Below are positions 54,326-63,715 of a stretch of 64,000 nt of DNA, one piece after another. The notes under the pieces were generated by a model, which saw only the letters and a program-made list of their open reading frames with translations, ran no database searches and was not told where the DNA came from. A program made the position numbers and the translations under genes. This DNA is from Campylobacter showae (GTDB lineage: Bacteria; Campylobacterota; Campylobacteria; Campylobacterales; Campylobacteraceae). Numbering within the stretch: the stretch's first letter is position 1; each line of letters opens with the position of its first letter. The DNA is taken from the NCBI RefSeq assembly GCF_004803815.1, contig NZ_CP012544.1:1240001-1304000 (forward strand), given 5' to 3'.

Positions 54326-54331
54326 TATAAT
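54326..54331 (+). promoter_or_regulatory. Putative -10 box for the molybdopterin reductase gene
   Basis: TATAAT in a strongly A/T-rich stretch about 150 nt before the ATG. The leader after it contains a small hairpin ACGAC...GTCGT at about 54389-54407. Confidence 0.4.
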
Positions 54332-54480
54332 ATCATATAACTATAAAATTAATTTTCATACTTCAAGGGGGTTTAATAAATAGCGCCGACGACCTTAAAT
54401 TTAGTCGTAGGCTTAGTCGAGAGTACATTTAACCCAACACCAAAGACGAGATAACCAAATTTCATTTCAAGGGAGAAAAA

Positions 54481-56937
54481 ATGAAAAGACGAAATTTCTT
54501 AAAGCTTAGCGCATTAGCCGGCGTCAGCCTGCAAGCCAATAGAATAGAGGGCGTCACTCAAACGCTTTTTGATCAGAAAAAGGTTTTTTGCGTAAATAGA
54601 TTCGGTCCGTTTTACGCAAACGTAGTCAGCGGACAGATAACCAGCATAGATCCTTTTGAGGCGGATAAATTCCCGAGCACTTTAAACAACGCCGTCGCAG
54701 ACTGCGTCCAAAACGAGAGCAGAGTACTGTATCCTTGCGTTAGAAAGAGTTATTTGGAGAAAAAAGGACCAAATAAACCCGAACTTAGAGGTGAGGAGGA
54801 ATTTGTAAGAGTTAGCTGGGATACGGCGCTTGATCTAGCAGCAAAAGCTCTAAAAGAAAATTTTGAAAAATACGGCTCCGAGAGTATCTACGGAGAGTGC
54901 TACTGGTGGGGCGGCAGCGGTAAAGTCAGCTGGGGTAGAGCTACGGCCAGAAGGATGCTAACGATACTAGGCGGCTTCGTCTCAGAGGACGGCAACTACT
55001 CCTATGGTGCTGGTCACGTTATCATGCCTCACGTTATCGGAACTATCGAGCCAAACGAAGTTCCTACGAAATGGGAAGCGGTACTAAAGTCTGCTAAAAC
55101 GATAGTTTTTTGGGGAAGCAATCCAGTAGTAACCAATGAAATAGGCGTAGGCGCTCCTACTCACGAGGGCTACGAAGTGTATGCCAAGCTAAAAGATATG
55201 AACGCAAAAGGCGAAAAGAAAATTTACGCCGTAGACACCTATAAAAACGATACGATCAGGTATCTAAACTCGGACTTTATAGGAGTGGTGCCGGGGACAG
55301 ATACGGCCATGATGATAGGCATGTGCCACTATCTATACGAAAATAAACTATACGACGAAGCCTTTATAGGCAAATACACCGTTGGATTTAATAAATTTAA
55401 AGATTATTTCCTAGGCACTAACGACAATGTGGTTAAAAATTTAGACTGGGCTAGCAAAATTTGCGGCGTAAGCGTCAAAAAGCTAGAGGAACTTTGCGCG
55501 TCGCTAGTTAAAAACGAGTCTTTGATAATAAGCGGTTTTGCCATCCAAAGGCAAGATCACGGAGAGCAGTCATATTGGGCTCTCATCACGCTAGCCTCGA
55601 TGCTAGGACACATAGGCAAGGAGGGCTGCGGCTTTATGACTTGCGATCAGGGGCATAAAACCAGCACGGATAGCTTTATCGCACCGGCTCTAAAAGGCCT
55701 AAGCTCGGTTCCTAGCGAAAAATATACCACAGAAAATAGCCCTTGGGTAAAAAACAAAGGCTACGTCATGCCAAACAGCAGAATAATAGACGCACTCCTA
55801 AATCCGGGCCAAGAGATGCAAAGAAACGGCGAAATTTATAAACTCCCGCATATGAGAGTTTCCGTAAGCGCTAGCGGATCGATATTTACGAGACATCAGG
55901 ATATAAACCGCGCGGTACAAGCATGGAAAAAGCTTGATACCGTGATAACCATAGAGCCTTATTGGACTAGCGGGGCTAAGCTTAGCGACATAGTCCTGCC
56001 TGCAGCTATCGAGCCTGAGAGAAACGATATAGAGCAGTCAAACGCTACGGGCGAGTATATATTTGCCATAAAACAAGCCGTCCAGCCTATGGGCGAGAGC
56101 AGGAGCGATTTTGAAATTTGCAAAGGAATTTGCAAGAGATGGGGCATGGAAGAGGTATTTAACGAGGGCAAGACCGAGATGGAGTGGATAAAAGAAATTT
56201 TCGCCGACGCCATGGATCAAGCCAAAGCGCTCGGATACGATAATTTGCCTACGTTCGATGAGTTTTGGGAAAAAGGATACGTAAAATTCGACAAAAAAGA
56301 CGAAGAGAAAAAATACTATACTAGATTTGCGAATTTTAGAGAAAATCCAAACAAATTTAGACTCGGAACGCCGTCGGGAAAGATCGAGATTTATTCGCCA
56401 GTCATCGCAAAAATGAAATACGACGACTGCCTAGGGCATCCGGCGTGGTTTGAGCCTACCGAGTGGCTCGGCGATAAAGAAAAAACCAAGAAATATCCAC
56501 TCGCGCTAAATACTCCGCACTCTCGCTTTAGGCTGCACTCTCAGCTGGATAACTCCATAGTTAGAAAGTACGCCGAAGTAAACGGTAGAGAGCCGATATT
56601 TATCAGCCAAAGCGCGGCCAAAAAACGCGGCATCGCAACGGGAGACGTGGTTAGGGTGTTTAACGACAGGGGCGAAATTTTATGCGGGGCGATAGTGAGC
56701 GATATAACCCAAGACGACGTCGTAATCGTATGTGAGGGCGCATGGTACGACCCTGAAGTCTACGGCAAAAAGAGCCTGTGCCAGCACGGATGCGTAAACG
56801 TGCTCACAAAAGACAAAGGCACGAGCAAGCTAGCGCAAAGCAACATCGCGCATACGAATTTAGTCCAAGTCGAAAAATATAAAGGCGCGATAAGACCTAT
56901 CAGAGCGTTTTCTAAACCAAAAATCATAGGTGCTTAA
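54481..56937 (+). CDS. Tat-exported molybdopterin reductase (TMAO/DMSO/biotin-sulfoxide type)
   Basis: Periplasmic Mo-bis-MGD reductase of the TorA/DorA/BisC group, using N- or S-oxides as electron acceptors. The Tat signal M-K-R-R-N-F-L-K-L-S-A is at the start. No N-terminal Fe-S motif is present, as expected for this group. The substrate-loop region Y-W-W-G-G-S-G-K-V-S-W-G-R-A and E-P-Y-W-T-S-G-A-K fit, and the last domain has D-V-V-R-V-F-N-D-R-G. 818 aa is typical. Arg codons are nearly all AGA/AGG, unlike uvrB next door, suggesting transfer. No cytochrome partner (torC-like) is nearby. AAGGGAG precedes the start. Confidence 0.93.
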   Translation: MKRRNFLKLSALAGVSLQANRIEGVTQTLFDQKKVFCVNRFGPFYANVVSGQITSIDPFEADKFPSTLNNAVADCVQNESRVLYPCVRKSYLEKKGPNKPELRGEEEFVRVSWDTALDLAAKALKENFEKYGSESIYGECYWWGGSGKVSWGRATARRMLTILGGFVSEDGNYSYGAGHVIMPHVIGTIEPNEVPTKWEAVLKSAKTIVFWGSNPVVTNEIGVGAPTHEGYEVYAKLKDMNAKGEKKIYAVDTYKNDTIRYLNSDFIGVVPGTDTAMMIGMCHYLYENKLYDEAFIGKYTVGFNKFKDYFLGTNDNVVKNLDWASKICGVSVKKLEELCASLVKNESLIISGFAIQRQDHGEQSYWALITLASMLGHIGKEGCGFMTCDQGHKTSTDSFIAPALKGLSSVPSEKYTTENSPWVKNKGYVMPNSRIIDALLNPGQEMQRNGEIYKLPHMRVSVSASGSIFTRHQDINRAVQAWKKLDTVITIEPYWTSGAKLSDIVLPAAIEPERNDIEQSNATGEYIFAIKQAVQPMGESRSDFEICKGICKRWGMEEVFNEGKTEMEWIKEIFADAMDQAKALGYDNLPTFDEFWEKGYVKFDKKDEEKKYYTRFANFRENPNKFRLGTPSGKIEIYSPVIAKMKYDDCLGHPAWFEPTEWLGDKEKTKKYPLALNTPHSRFRLHSQLDNSIVRKYAEVNGREPIFISQSAAKKRGIATGDVVRVFNDRGEILCGAIVSDITQDDVVIVCEGAWYDPEVYGKKSLCQHGCVNVLTKDKGTSKLAQSNIAHTNLVQVEKYKGAIRPIRAFSKPKIIGA

Positions 56938-56943
56938 ATTTGA

Positions 56944-56970
56944 GGCGGGGTTTAGGCTCCGCCGTTTTTG
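56944..56970 (+). terminator. Rho-independent terminator of the reductase gene
   Basis: GGCGGGG/CTCCGCC around a 6-nt loop, then GTTTTTG, 6 nt after the stop codon. Confidence 0.88.
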
Positions 56971-56983
56971 AATGTTACTATCT

Positions 56984-57101
56984 CCGCGGTTTATCAGATC
57001 ACCCATAAAGCAAATTTTAGAATCGGCATCATATGAAAAACAATCTATCATAGGCAAAGGGTTTTACAGCAGCCGTGAACGTCGCCAATGAAGTAAATTT
57101 A
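56984..57101 (-). pseudogene. Decayed duplicate of the start of the metallophosphatase gene
   Basis: Aligns along its whole length with 54045-54163 and encodes D-S-K-I-C-F-M-G-D-L-I-N-R-G-D, versus D-S-K-I-C-F-V-G-D-L-I-D-R-G-E in the intact gene. About 80% of the bases match by eye. It has the same orientation as the intact copy, so the reductase gene lies between direct repeats. Confidence 0.85.
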
Positions 57102-57128
57102 ATCCTTTATTTTACTAAATTTTAGCGG

Positions 57129-57812
57129 TTACTGACGATAATCTTTGTCGAAAAGCTTATCTAGACTGTCTTTTCTGTATTCCAAGCCCTTCAAGATCGC
57201 CTCCACGCCATCTCTAGTTAGATCGCGGAATTTGACGCCCTCAAAATCAAAATACACCGTCATCCCGTTATCGCTGATTTTAATAATCCGCATAGCATAT
57301 TGAGAAAGACTAAATTTATCTACACCTACGCAATTTATTAGCTCGTCGGCATATTTAGCAATTATATCCTTTATAATCATTTTTGATTTATACTGCTGCT
57401 CAGTCGCATAAGTAGCCACGCTCGGAGCTAGTTTTTCAATGCTTTTCTCATAGGCCTTAAATTTATCGGTCTTAGTTACCGTCCCATTTCTTGAAGTTTC
57501 AAGGACAGATTTTAAAAACTCTATATTCAAATTTATCATAGCATAGGAATCGACCTTTATCCAGTCCAGCGCATCCTTATCAGCGTTGATATATGGGTTA
57601 AATTTGCTCGGCAAACGCATTTTTGACGCGTTTAAATTTCGCCAAAATTTTTCGTGAGCCTCCTGGCTAAATTTAATCTGCCCGCCTGCAACATCTATCG
57701 CAACCTTTCTAGCTATATATAAATTTTCGCTAGTTGAGCTTCCGTCGCCTTTTGATGCTATGCTGCACCCGCAAAATATCAGCACAATCATAAAAATAAT
57801 CAGCTTTTTCAT
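57129..57812 (-). CDS. Hypothetical lipoprotein, 227 aa
   Basis: Start chosen at M-K-K-L-I-I-F-M-I-V-L (57812), after a purine-rich site; the frame to 57860 is longer but less likely. Lipobox I-F-C-G-C-S. The mature part is helical and ends with D-S-L-D-K-L-F-D-K-D-Y-R-Q. It is A/T-rich. No family recognised. Confidence 0.75.
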   Translation of the reverse strand: MKKLIIFMIVLIFCGCSIASKGDGSSTSENLYIARKVAIDVAGGQIKFSQEAHEKFWRNLNASKMRLPSKFNPYINADKDALDWIKVDSYAMINLNIEFLKSVLETSRNGTVTKTDKFKAYEKSIEKLAPSVATYATEQQYKSKMIIKDIIAKYADELINCVGVDKFSLSQYAMRIIKISDNGMTVYFDFEGVKFRDLTRDGVEAILKGLEYRKDSLDKLFDKDYRQ

Positions 57813-57916
57813 CGCTTCTCCTGTTAACATAATTTTGCGAAATTTTACTACCGCAAGCATTAAATTTTACTTGCAAAATACGCGCAAGCTAAATTTCGCA
57901 TCAAATTTGAGCGCCC

Positions 57917-58528
57917 TCACTTGCCGACAACTAACATCACACCAAGCGCTATCATCATTACGCCGACGAAAAACTCCAAAATTTTCCATGCGACGGGCTT
58001 TTGAAACAACGGCGCTAAAAATCTAGCTCCGTATCCGAGCGAAAAGAAAAACACAAACGACGCGCACATCGCGCCCGTGCCAAAGAGTCCCGCACTCTCG
58101 CTAAATTTCGTAGAAACCGAGCCCAAAAGTACGACCGTGTCAAGATAAACGTGCGGGTTTAGCCACGTAAAAGCTAGCGTAAGAAGCGCCGTTTTTACCG
58201 TACTGCGCGCCTCCTCGCCGCCTGCCGTTAGCGCATGAGAGGCGCTAAACGCGCTATAAAGGCTACGAATTCCGTAAATGCTCAAAAATACAAATCCGCC
58301 CCAAAGCGCGGCGGTTTTGATGATGGGATAGCGCTCAACCACGTAGCCAAACCCCGACACTCCCGCAAAAATCAGCGTGGCGTCGCTAAGCGCGCAGATA
58401 GCGCAAACTAGAAAAACATACTGTTTTTTGATGCCTTGTTTTAGCACGAAGGCATTTTGAGCTCCGATGGGTAAAATCAGCGAGAGCCCGAGCGAAAAAC
58501 CAGAGAAAAAGGCGTTGAAAGAAATCAT
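57917..58528 (-). CDS. argO: LysE/ArgO-type amino-acid exporter
   Basis: Start chosen at M-I-S-F-N-A-F-F-S-G-F (58528). Five to six membrane helices; the family signature G-L-S-L-I-L-P-I-G-A-Q-N-A-F-V-L-K-Q-G is at residues 12-30. T-W-L-N-P-H-V-Y-L-D-T-V-V-L-L-G is the second one. It exports arginine or similar basic amino acids. Alone on the minus strand with an element-rich region upstream. Confidence 0.92.
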   Translation of the reverse strand: MISFNAFFSGFSLGLSLILPIGAQNAFVLKQGIKKQYVFLVCAICALSDATLIFAGVSGFGYVVERYPIIKTAALWGGFVFLSIYGIRSLYSAFSASHALTAGGEEARSTVKTALLTLAFTWLNPHVYLDTVVLLGSVSTKFSESAGLFGTGAMCASFVFFFSLGYGARFLAPLFQKPVAWKILEFFVGVMMIALGVMLVVGK

Positions 58529-58647
58529 TTTATCACTTATATTTTGTTTTTTAATTTTTTGACCGAAATGCGTGTAACCAAAAACTCGGCGAAGTAAAAT
58601 TTGCCGCACGCGTATATTTTTACAAATTTGCTCGCCGAATTTAGAAG

Positions 58648-58725
58648 TTTCAAGATGCGGGTCTGGGCAAGTAAAATTTGAAGCCGAAATTTACAAATTG
58701 ACTTCAAATTTGAATATAAAACGAC
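58648..58725 (+). repeat. Long-repeat fragment beside element G
   Basis: TTTCAAGATGCGGGTC, GTAAAATTTGAAGCC and TTGACTTCAAATTTGAAT match the same side of elements D (14122-14189) and F (53090-53178). So part of the composite repeat occurs here too. Confidence 0.65.
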
Positions 58726-58843
58726 AAGGTGAAATATTTTTGTTCTAGACGAGGTGCTTTTAAATTTGGCGACGGGAGTTACCATATAGGTAATGACCGA
58801 GCCGAATTTACAAGTAACGAAGTATAGAGCAAAAAGACGAGCC
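58726..58843 (+). repeat. Family-1 structured repeat, copy G, 2 nt from ppk stop
   Basis: GGT/GCC outer stem (with one G.U), TTTTTG/CAAAAA, CTTTTAAATTTGGC/GCCGAATTTACAAG (one G.U, one mismatch) and apical TTACC...GGTAA before TGACCGA. The right end is AACGAAGTATAGAGCAAAAA then GACGAGCC. Two bases separate it from the ppk stop, antisense. Confidence 0.8.
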
Positions 58844-58845
58844 GC

Positions 58846-60939
58846 TCAACTTTCTTTTAGCAGTTTCGCCACCATCTGCTCGCTCTTCCCCTTATCGGTA
58901 TCCTTTTTCGTCGCCTTATATATCCCGCTCACGTACTCCTCGAGCACCTCTTGCGAGTTTATGCGCGCGTCGCCATCTTTCGGCCTTACTTTGGCGTATT
59001 CGCCGCTATTTTGCAGCTCAAACGCCAGCTCGTTATCGCTAAGCTGCAATCGCAAAAACTCAAGCAAGCGCTCTTGCAAATTTTTATCGATTATCGGCGT
59101 CATGAGCTCTAGGCGGCGCTCGAGATTTCGCGGCATCCAGTCGGCGGAAGCGATGTAAATTTGAGGCTCGGCGTGCCTGAAATAAAATATCCTCGCGTGC
59201 TCAAGGTATTTGCCGATGAGCGATCTCACGCGGATATTTTCGCTGAGGCCCTTCACGCCCGGGCGCACGCAGCAGATGCCACGTACGATGAGATCGATCT
59301 TTACGCCCGCACTACTGGCCTTTACCAGCGCATCCACGATATCGCTATCTACTAGCGCGTTCATCTTGGCCACGATCCTGCCCTGCTCTCCGTGCGCGGT
59401 CTCGGTCTTTATCATCTCTAGCACGCGCTCTTTTATCTGCATCGGCGACATAGAAAGCGTCTGCAGGCGGCGGTTTTTAGAAAAACCCGAAAGTATATGA
59501 AAAAACGTCGTCGTATCGCTCGCAAACTCCGCCCTACTCGTAAAATAGCTCACGTCGGTGTAAATTTTCGCCGAACCGCCGTTGTAGTTGCCGGTAGAAA
59601 GGTGCATGTAAAATTTGAGCTTGCCGCCCTCTTGACGGATGACTTGACTTACTTTTGCGTGCACCTTAAAGCCCGTGATGCCGTATATCACGTGCGCGCC
59701 GGCATCCTCTAGAGCCTTTGCCCAGTGTAGGTTGTTTTCCTCGTCGAACCTCGCCTTTAACTCGACCATCACGGTTACTTGCTTGCCGTCGTTTGCGGCG
59801 TCGATGAGGGCCTGGATGATAGGCGAGTTTTTATCGACGCGGTAGAGCGTCATGCGGATCGAGATCACGCGCGGATCCTTGCTCGCCTCCCTGATAAACT
59901 GCACGACGGGATCAAAGCTCTCGTAGGGATGCACGACTAGCACGTCTTCTTTGTCGATGACGTCAAACATCGAGAGGTGGCTGCTAAAAGGCGGCAGAGT
60001 CTTTGGCGCGTACGGCGGCAGGCAAAGGTGCGAGAATTCTTTATTTCCCACGATCTGCCAGAGCGAATTTAGCGTCAGCGGTACGGTGTACTCATAGATG
60101 TCTTTGTAAAAAATCTTCATATGCGAGTTTAGAAACTCGACTATCTCGGCGTCGGCGTCCTTTTGTATCTGCATGCGGACAAACGCGCCTTTTCGGCGTA
60201 GCTTGAGCCCTTGCTCGAGGATCATCATGAAATCATCCGCCTCTTCCTCCTCGATGACGATGTCGGCGTTTCGCGTAACTCTAAACGCCGCCGAACTAAG
60301 CAGCTTGTAACCAGGAAAAATCTCCTCTGCGTGGCGGTGCACGATCGTTTCTATCGGCACGTAGACGTTGTCGCTAGCCTGAAAAAATCTCGGCAAAACG
60401 CGCGAGATGCGTATCATGCCAAATTTTATGATCTCAGGACTATCCGCGTCGGCAAGCTTGACGGCTAGGCTAAAGCTAAGGTTGTTTAGATGAGGATACG
60501 GGTGCGTGGCGTCAACCGCGATAGGCACGATGACGGGCAGGATATTTGAGAAAAAATACTCGTCGCATTTGGCGCGAAGTTCGGGCGAGATTTCGTCGTA
60601 ATTTTTCATAAAAAGCCCGTTTTGCGCGAGTTCTTTTAGCGCGTCTTTGTAGTGCCTTTCTACGATAGATAGCTCGTCTTTGATGTATTTTCTGATCTCT
60701 CTTAGCTGATCGAGCGGACTCATGCCGTCGCTACCGCTAGCTGCGACTCCGGCGGCAAAAAGCTGCTTAAGCCCCGCGATACGGATCATGTAAAACTCGT
60801 CCAAATTCGTCATATAAATCGCGATAAATTTTAGCTTTTCAAGCGGCGGTAACGCCTTTTCGCACTGGGCTAAAACGCGCGAGTTAAAGCGTAGCCAGCT
60901 AAGCTCGCGGTTGATAAAAACGCTCTTTTTCTCATCCAT
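58846..60939 (-). CDS. ppk: Polyphosphate kinase 1
   Basis: Reversible synthesis of polyphosphate from ATP; important for stress survival in Campylobacter. 697 aa, typical. N-terminal [12 protein letters not shown]; two phospholipase-D-like catalytic halves with the autophosphorylated His in G-F-K-V-H-A-K-V, and [13 protein letters not shown] near the C-terminus. AAGGATGG precedes the ATG. A family-1 element abuts its end. Confidence 0.97.
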   Translation of the reverse strand: MDEKKSVFINRELSWLRFNSRVLAQCEKALPPLEKLKFIAIYMTNLDEFYMIRIAGLKQLFAAGVAASGSDGMSPLDQLREIRKYIKDELSIVERHYKDALKELAQNGLFMKNYDEISPELRAKCDEYFFSNILPVIVPIAVDATHPYPHLNNLSFSLAVKLADADSPEIIKFGMIRISRVLPRFFQASDNVYVPIETIVHRHAEEIFPGYKLLSSAAFRVTRNADIVIEEEEADDFMMILEQGLKLRRKGAFVRMQIQKDADAEIVEFLNSHMKIFYKDIYEYTVPLTLNSLWQIVGNKEFSHLCLPPYAPKTLPPFSSHLSMFDVIDKEDVLVVHPYESFDPVVQFIREASKDPRVISIRMTLYRVDKNSPIIQALIDAANDGKQVTVMVELKARFDEENNLHWAKALEDAGAHVIYGITGFKVHAKVSQVIRQEGGKLKFYMHLSTGNYNGGSAKIYTDVSYFTSRAEFASDTTTFFHILSGFSKNRRLQTLSMSPMQIKERVLEMIKTETAHGEQGRIVAKMNALVDSDIVDALVKASSAGVKIDLIVRGICCVRPGVKGLSENIRVRSLIGKYLEHARIFYFRHAEPQIYIASADWMPRNLERRLELMTPIIDKNLQERLLEFLRLQLSDNELAFELQNSGEYAKVRPKDGDARINSQEVLEEYVSGIYKATKKDTDKGKSEQMVAKLLKES

Positions 60940-61021
60940 TTTCCATCCTTTTTAAACTTTCATAAATTTTAGCGAATTTTATCTTAAATCACGGTCTTTC
61001 CGAAAAGCCGTAAGTTTGTGT

Positions 61022-61027
61022 TATAAT
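61022..61027 (+). promoter_or_regulatory. Putative -10 box cut off by the IS
   Basis: TATAAT 16 nt before the IS left end. Without the IS it would lie about 50 nt before the 25-codon ORF at 61879. Now it faces the dead transposase. Confidence 0.45.
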
Positions 61028-61042
61028 AAACAAAAAATAAAT

Positions 61043-61837
61043 AGCTCAAGATAAGTTAAAAACCTTCAAAGGAGTTTTTAACTATGATTTTGTCAATGAA
61101 AAATAAGTATATCTATCGTTCCCGAATTTCAGAGAAGAAATTTAGAGAAATTTTAAAGTATTTTGCACAAGATATAGAGGCTACTAAAATAGCAAATTTA
61201 ACCGGAATTTCTAGAATTTCCATTAATAAAATTCTAAAAAATATCAGAATTTTAATGGCTAAAGAGTGTGAAAAGATAAGCAAATTTAGCGGCGAGATTT
61301 CCAAGCCTGCCTAGAAGCTTCGCTTTGAAATAGACGAAAGTTACTTTGGATCTAAAAGAGTAAGAGGTCTTGTGCTTGCACTCTCTTTGAGAAAAGAGGT
61401 AGAGGCGCAGCAAATAAAACTCCAGTATTCGGTATGCTAAAGCGTGACGGTAAAGTCTATACCCAAATAGTTAAAAACTGTTCTGCTAGTGAGTTGATCC
61501 CTATATTATCTCAATATAGCGAGCTTGATAGCTCTACTATCTATTCTGATTGTTGGAAGACCTATGACGGTTTGGTGGATTATGCAGCTTTAGCTCATTA
61601 TAGAGTAAAGAATTCTAAGAATGAATTCGCTAACGGTAAAAATCATATAAATGGCATTGAGAATTTCTGAGGATACGCTAAACATAGACTAGCTAAATTT
61701 AAAGGGATAAAGAAAGAGAATTTTTGCTTCATCTAAAGGAATGCGAATTTAGATATAATAACAGTAAAGATACAAAAACCTTCTATCATATTTTACTAAA
61801 GATGATAAGAAAAAATCCACTTAACTTATCTTGAGCC
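61043..61837 (+). mobile_element. IS1595-type element, 795 bp, with 8-bp target duplication
   Basis: Left end GCTCAAGATAAGTTAA (61044-61059) is the exact inverted complement of the right end TTAACTTATCTTGAGC (61821-61836). Both sides are flanked by the direct repeat AAATAAAT (61035-61042 and 61838-61845), so both ends are intact and the insertion can be placed exactly. The transposase is broken (next entry), so the element is fixed in place unless helped by another copy. Confidence 0.92.
61084..61834 (+). pseudogene. Broken IS1595-type transposase
   Basis: The pieces together read as an ISXO2-type transposase: an N-terminal helix-turn-helix (A-N-L-T-G-I-S-R-I-S-I-N-K-I-L), the DDE part E-I-D-E-S-Y-F-G-S-K-R-V, Y-S-D-C-W-K-T-Y-D-G-L, and N-H-I-N-G-I-E-N-F. 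Damage: about 27 extra bases with a stop at about 61287-61313 region, about 23 extra bases after G-T-A-A-G-A-G-G-T near 61371, TGG to TGA in the E-N-F-W-G-Y motif (61668-61670), and one base lost in a T-run near 61720. No active product is possible. Confidence 0.9.
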
Positions 61838-61878
61838 AAATAAATTAAACTTCGGCAAAAATAGGCAAGGGAAAAAAG

Positions 61879-61956
61879 ATGGATTATATTTGGGCGGTTA
61901 TTATTTTATGCGTTGGAATGGCGGTTTTTTGGGTTTTAAAGAAAATTTCGATGTGA
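61879..61956 (+). CDS. Tiny membrane protein, 25 aa
   Basis: ATG-GAT-TAT-ATT-TGG to TGA encodes M-D-Y-I-W-A-V-I-I-L-C-V-G-M-A-V-F-W-V-L and then K-K-I-S-M. It is a single hydrophobic helix with a basic end, typical of small membrane proteins. AAGGG lies about 8 nt before the ATG. Its likely promoter (61022-61027) is now separated by the IS. No family recognised, and at this length chance cannot be excluded. Confidence 0.5.
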   Translation: MDYIWAVIILCVGMAVFWVLKKISM

Positions 61957-62078
61957 TCGCGTTTTAAATTTGACGAATAAATTTAATGTTATTGCAGTGA
62001 TTTTTTATTTTGGTTCTGAGTAAAATTTGACAAAGTTTTTAGAAGTATTTTTAACTAATTAAAAAGATGAAATTTTAA

Positions 62079-62107
62079 GTAAAAACGGCGGCGCAAATCG
62101 TCCGCCG
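62079..62107 (-). terminator. Rho-independent terminator of the DUF465 gene
   Basis: Minus strand CGGCGG/CCGCCG around a 10-nt loop followed by TTTTTAC; it lies 9 nt after the stop codon. Confidence 0.88.
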
Positions 62108-62115
62108 CGGATAAG

Positions 62116-62340
62116 TCAAAGATTATTTTCCTTTTTATATTCGGCTAAAAAGGCGTAAATTTCGTCTTTTAATCTGAGTTTTTCGCGTTTTAGAGCATCC
62201 ACTTCGGCATCGTTATAGACATTGCCTTTTTGCATCTCGGCGATCTTTTCGTCTAAGTCGTTGTGTTTGTCGAAAAGCGACGTAAATCTCGCATTCGTGC
62301 CTTTTAGCTTAGTTATAAGCTCTCTGTCTTCATGAAACAT
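62116..62340 (-). CDS. YdcH/DUF465 protein
   Basis: 74-aa helical-hairpin protein. It begins M-F-H-E-D-R-E-L-I-T-K-L-K and ends with L-K-R-E-K-L-R-L-K-D-E-I, the DUF465 pattern. Function unknown. It follows the potassium channel gene, in the order known near rpmB in Campylobacter. Confidence 0.88.
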   Translation of the reverse strand: MFHEDRELITKLKGTNARFTSLFDKHNDLDEKIAEMQKGNVYNDAEVDALKREKLRLKDEIYAFLAEYKKENNL

Positions 62341-62563
62341 ATTTGCTCCTTTGATAGATTAAATTTTAATTTAATTTTAGCGAATATTATTTTAAGAGCG
62401 GGTTAAAAAGGCGCCGTATCTGGGTGATTTGGCAAAATTTACCTAGCCTACGTCAAACTTAAATTTATCAAATTTTATTGCGCCGACGAATTATTTTGCG
62501 TCAAATTTGAAGTGATTGCTTGATACAAATTTAAGCAGAACAAGTCACACAAAAAGCTCAAAT

Positions 62564-63694
62564 TTAAACGTACTTTAGCTCTTCTGGCTTATGCTTGCTT
62601 TTTATGACGCGTTTGGTTAGGCGTATCGACTCGCCAGTGCCGATAACTAGTAGCTTCGTGCCAGTGCCGATTAGCGTATCGCCCTTTGGCATCGGAATAA
62701 ATTTGTTATTTACGTCTTTGATGCCAACGACATCGGCGTTTGTTATGTTTCGCAGGTTAGTTTCTTTTAGGCGTTTAAAGCGCACCCACGAATAATCAGG
62801 CACCAATATCTCCTCTATGTCGATCGGCGAGTCTTGCTTATACAAAAACTGTTCGAGCAAATTTTCCATATCCGGACGTACGCTCATCGCGCTAAGGCGC
62901 TGAGCTACGAGCTTTGATGGGCTCACGACGCTGTTTGCGCCGAGCTTTTTTAGGCGCTCGGTATCGTCTTGGTTGTCGGAGTTTGTCATTATAAAATAAG
63001 GCTTTTTGCGCCCGATCTCTTTTTCATATAGCCTCACGGTGGCGATAAGGGCGATGTTATCTGCGATGTTTGAACTTAGCGTGATCATGCCTTTTGCGCT
63101 TGAAAAATGCGTCTTTAAAAGCGCAGTTTGCGTGTGCGGCTGAGAGACGATATAGTATGGATACTTGTATTTTTCCGCGATTTCCGGCAGATCCTCGCGC
63201 GGATCGATAACGATGAAAGGAATATGATTTTCCCTAAATTCGCGGCTTAATTCCATTGTGTATTGGTTGTGATAGCAGATAACAAAGTGGTTTTTTAGTC
63301 TTGCGATCTTGTATAGCATTCGTCTTTCCTTTATGATCGCTACGAGCGCGCCTTTTTTTAAAACTTCGAGCATCAAACCCGTAGAAAACGTAAAAACGGC
63401 AAAGCCTAGCAAAATAAAAGTGATAGTAAAAATCCGGCCGGCCGGAGAAATAGGAGCGACCTCGGTAAATCCGACGGTCGTAAAAGTCATACCGGCCTGA
63501 TAAATCGCGTCTATCAGGCTAAAACCATCGATCGTGACGTAACCCATCGCTCCGATCATCATCATCAAAACGACTAAGATGAGCGGTAAGCGAAACGGGC
63601 GAAGTTGTTCGTAAAGTTCGGTATTAAGACTAATTTGAGGTTTGGCGGAACTTGACCAGTTGAGGAATTTTAAAATCTTTCTAAACAAAGACAA
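62564..63694 (-). CDS. RCK-regulated potassium channel
   Basis: 376 aa. Two membrane helices (about 35-60 and 90-115) flank the pore with the selectivity filter T-F-T-T-V-G-F-T-E, where the common G-Y-G is G-F-T. The cytosolic RCK-N domain starts N-H-F-V-I-C-Y-H-N (about 133), followed by RCK-C (about 280-365; L-I-G-T-G-T-K-L-L-V). It likely controls K+ and turgor. It follows rpmB by 21 nt. Confidence 0.92.
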   Translation of the reverse strand: MSLFRKILKFLNWSSSAKPQISLNTELYEQLRPFRLPLILVVLMMMIGAMGYVTIDGFSLIDAIYQAGMTFTTVGFTEVAPISPAGRIFTITFILLGFAVFTFSTGLMLEVLKKGALVAIIKERRMLYKIARLKNHFVICYHNQYTMELSREFRENHIPFIVIDPREDLPEIAEKYKYPYYIVSQPHTQTALLKTHFSSAKGMITLSSNIADNIALIATVRLYEKEIGRKKPYFIMTNSDNQDDTERLKKLGANSVVSPSKLVAQRLSAMSVRPDMENLLEQFLYKQDSPIDIEEILVPDYSWVRFKRLKETNLRNITNADVVGIKDVNNKFIPMPKGDTLIGTGTKLLVIGTGESIRLTKRVIKSKHKPEELKYV

Positions 63695-63715
63695 CTCCTC
63701 AAATTTGCGGTAAAT

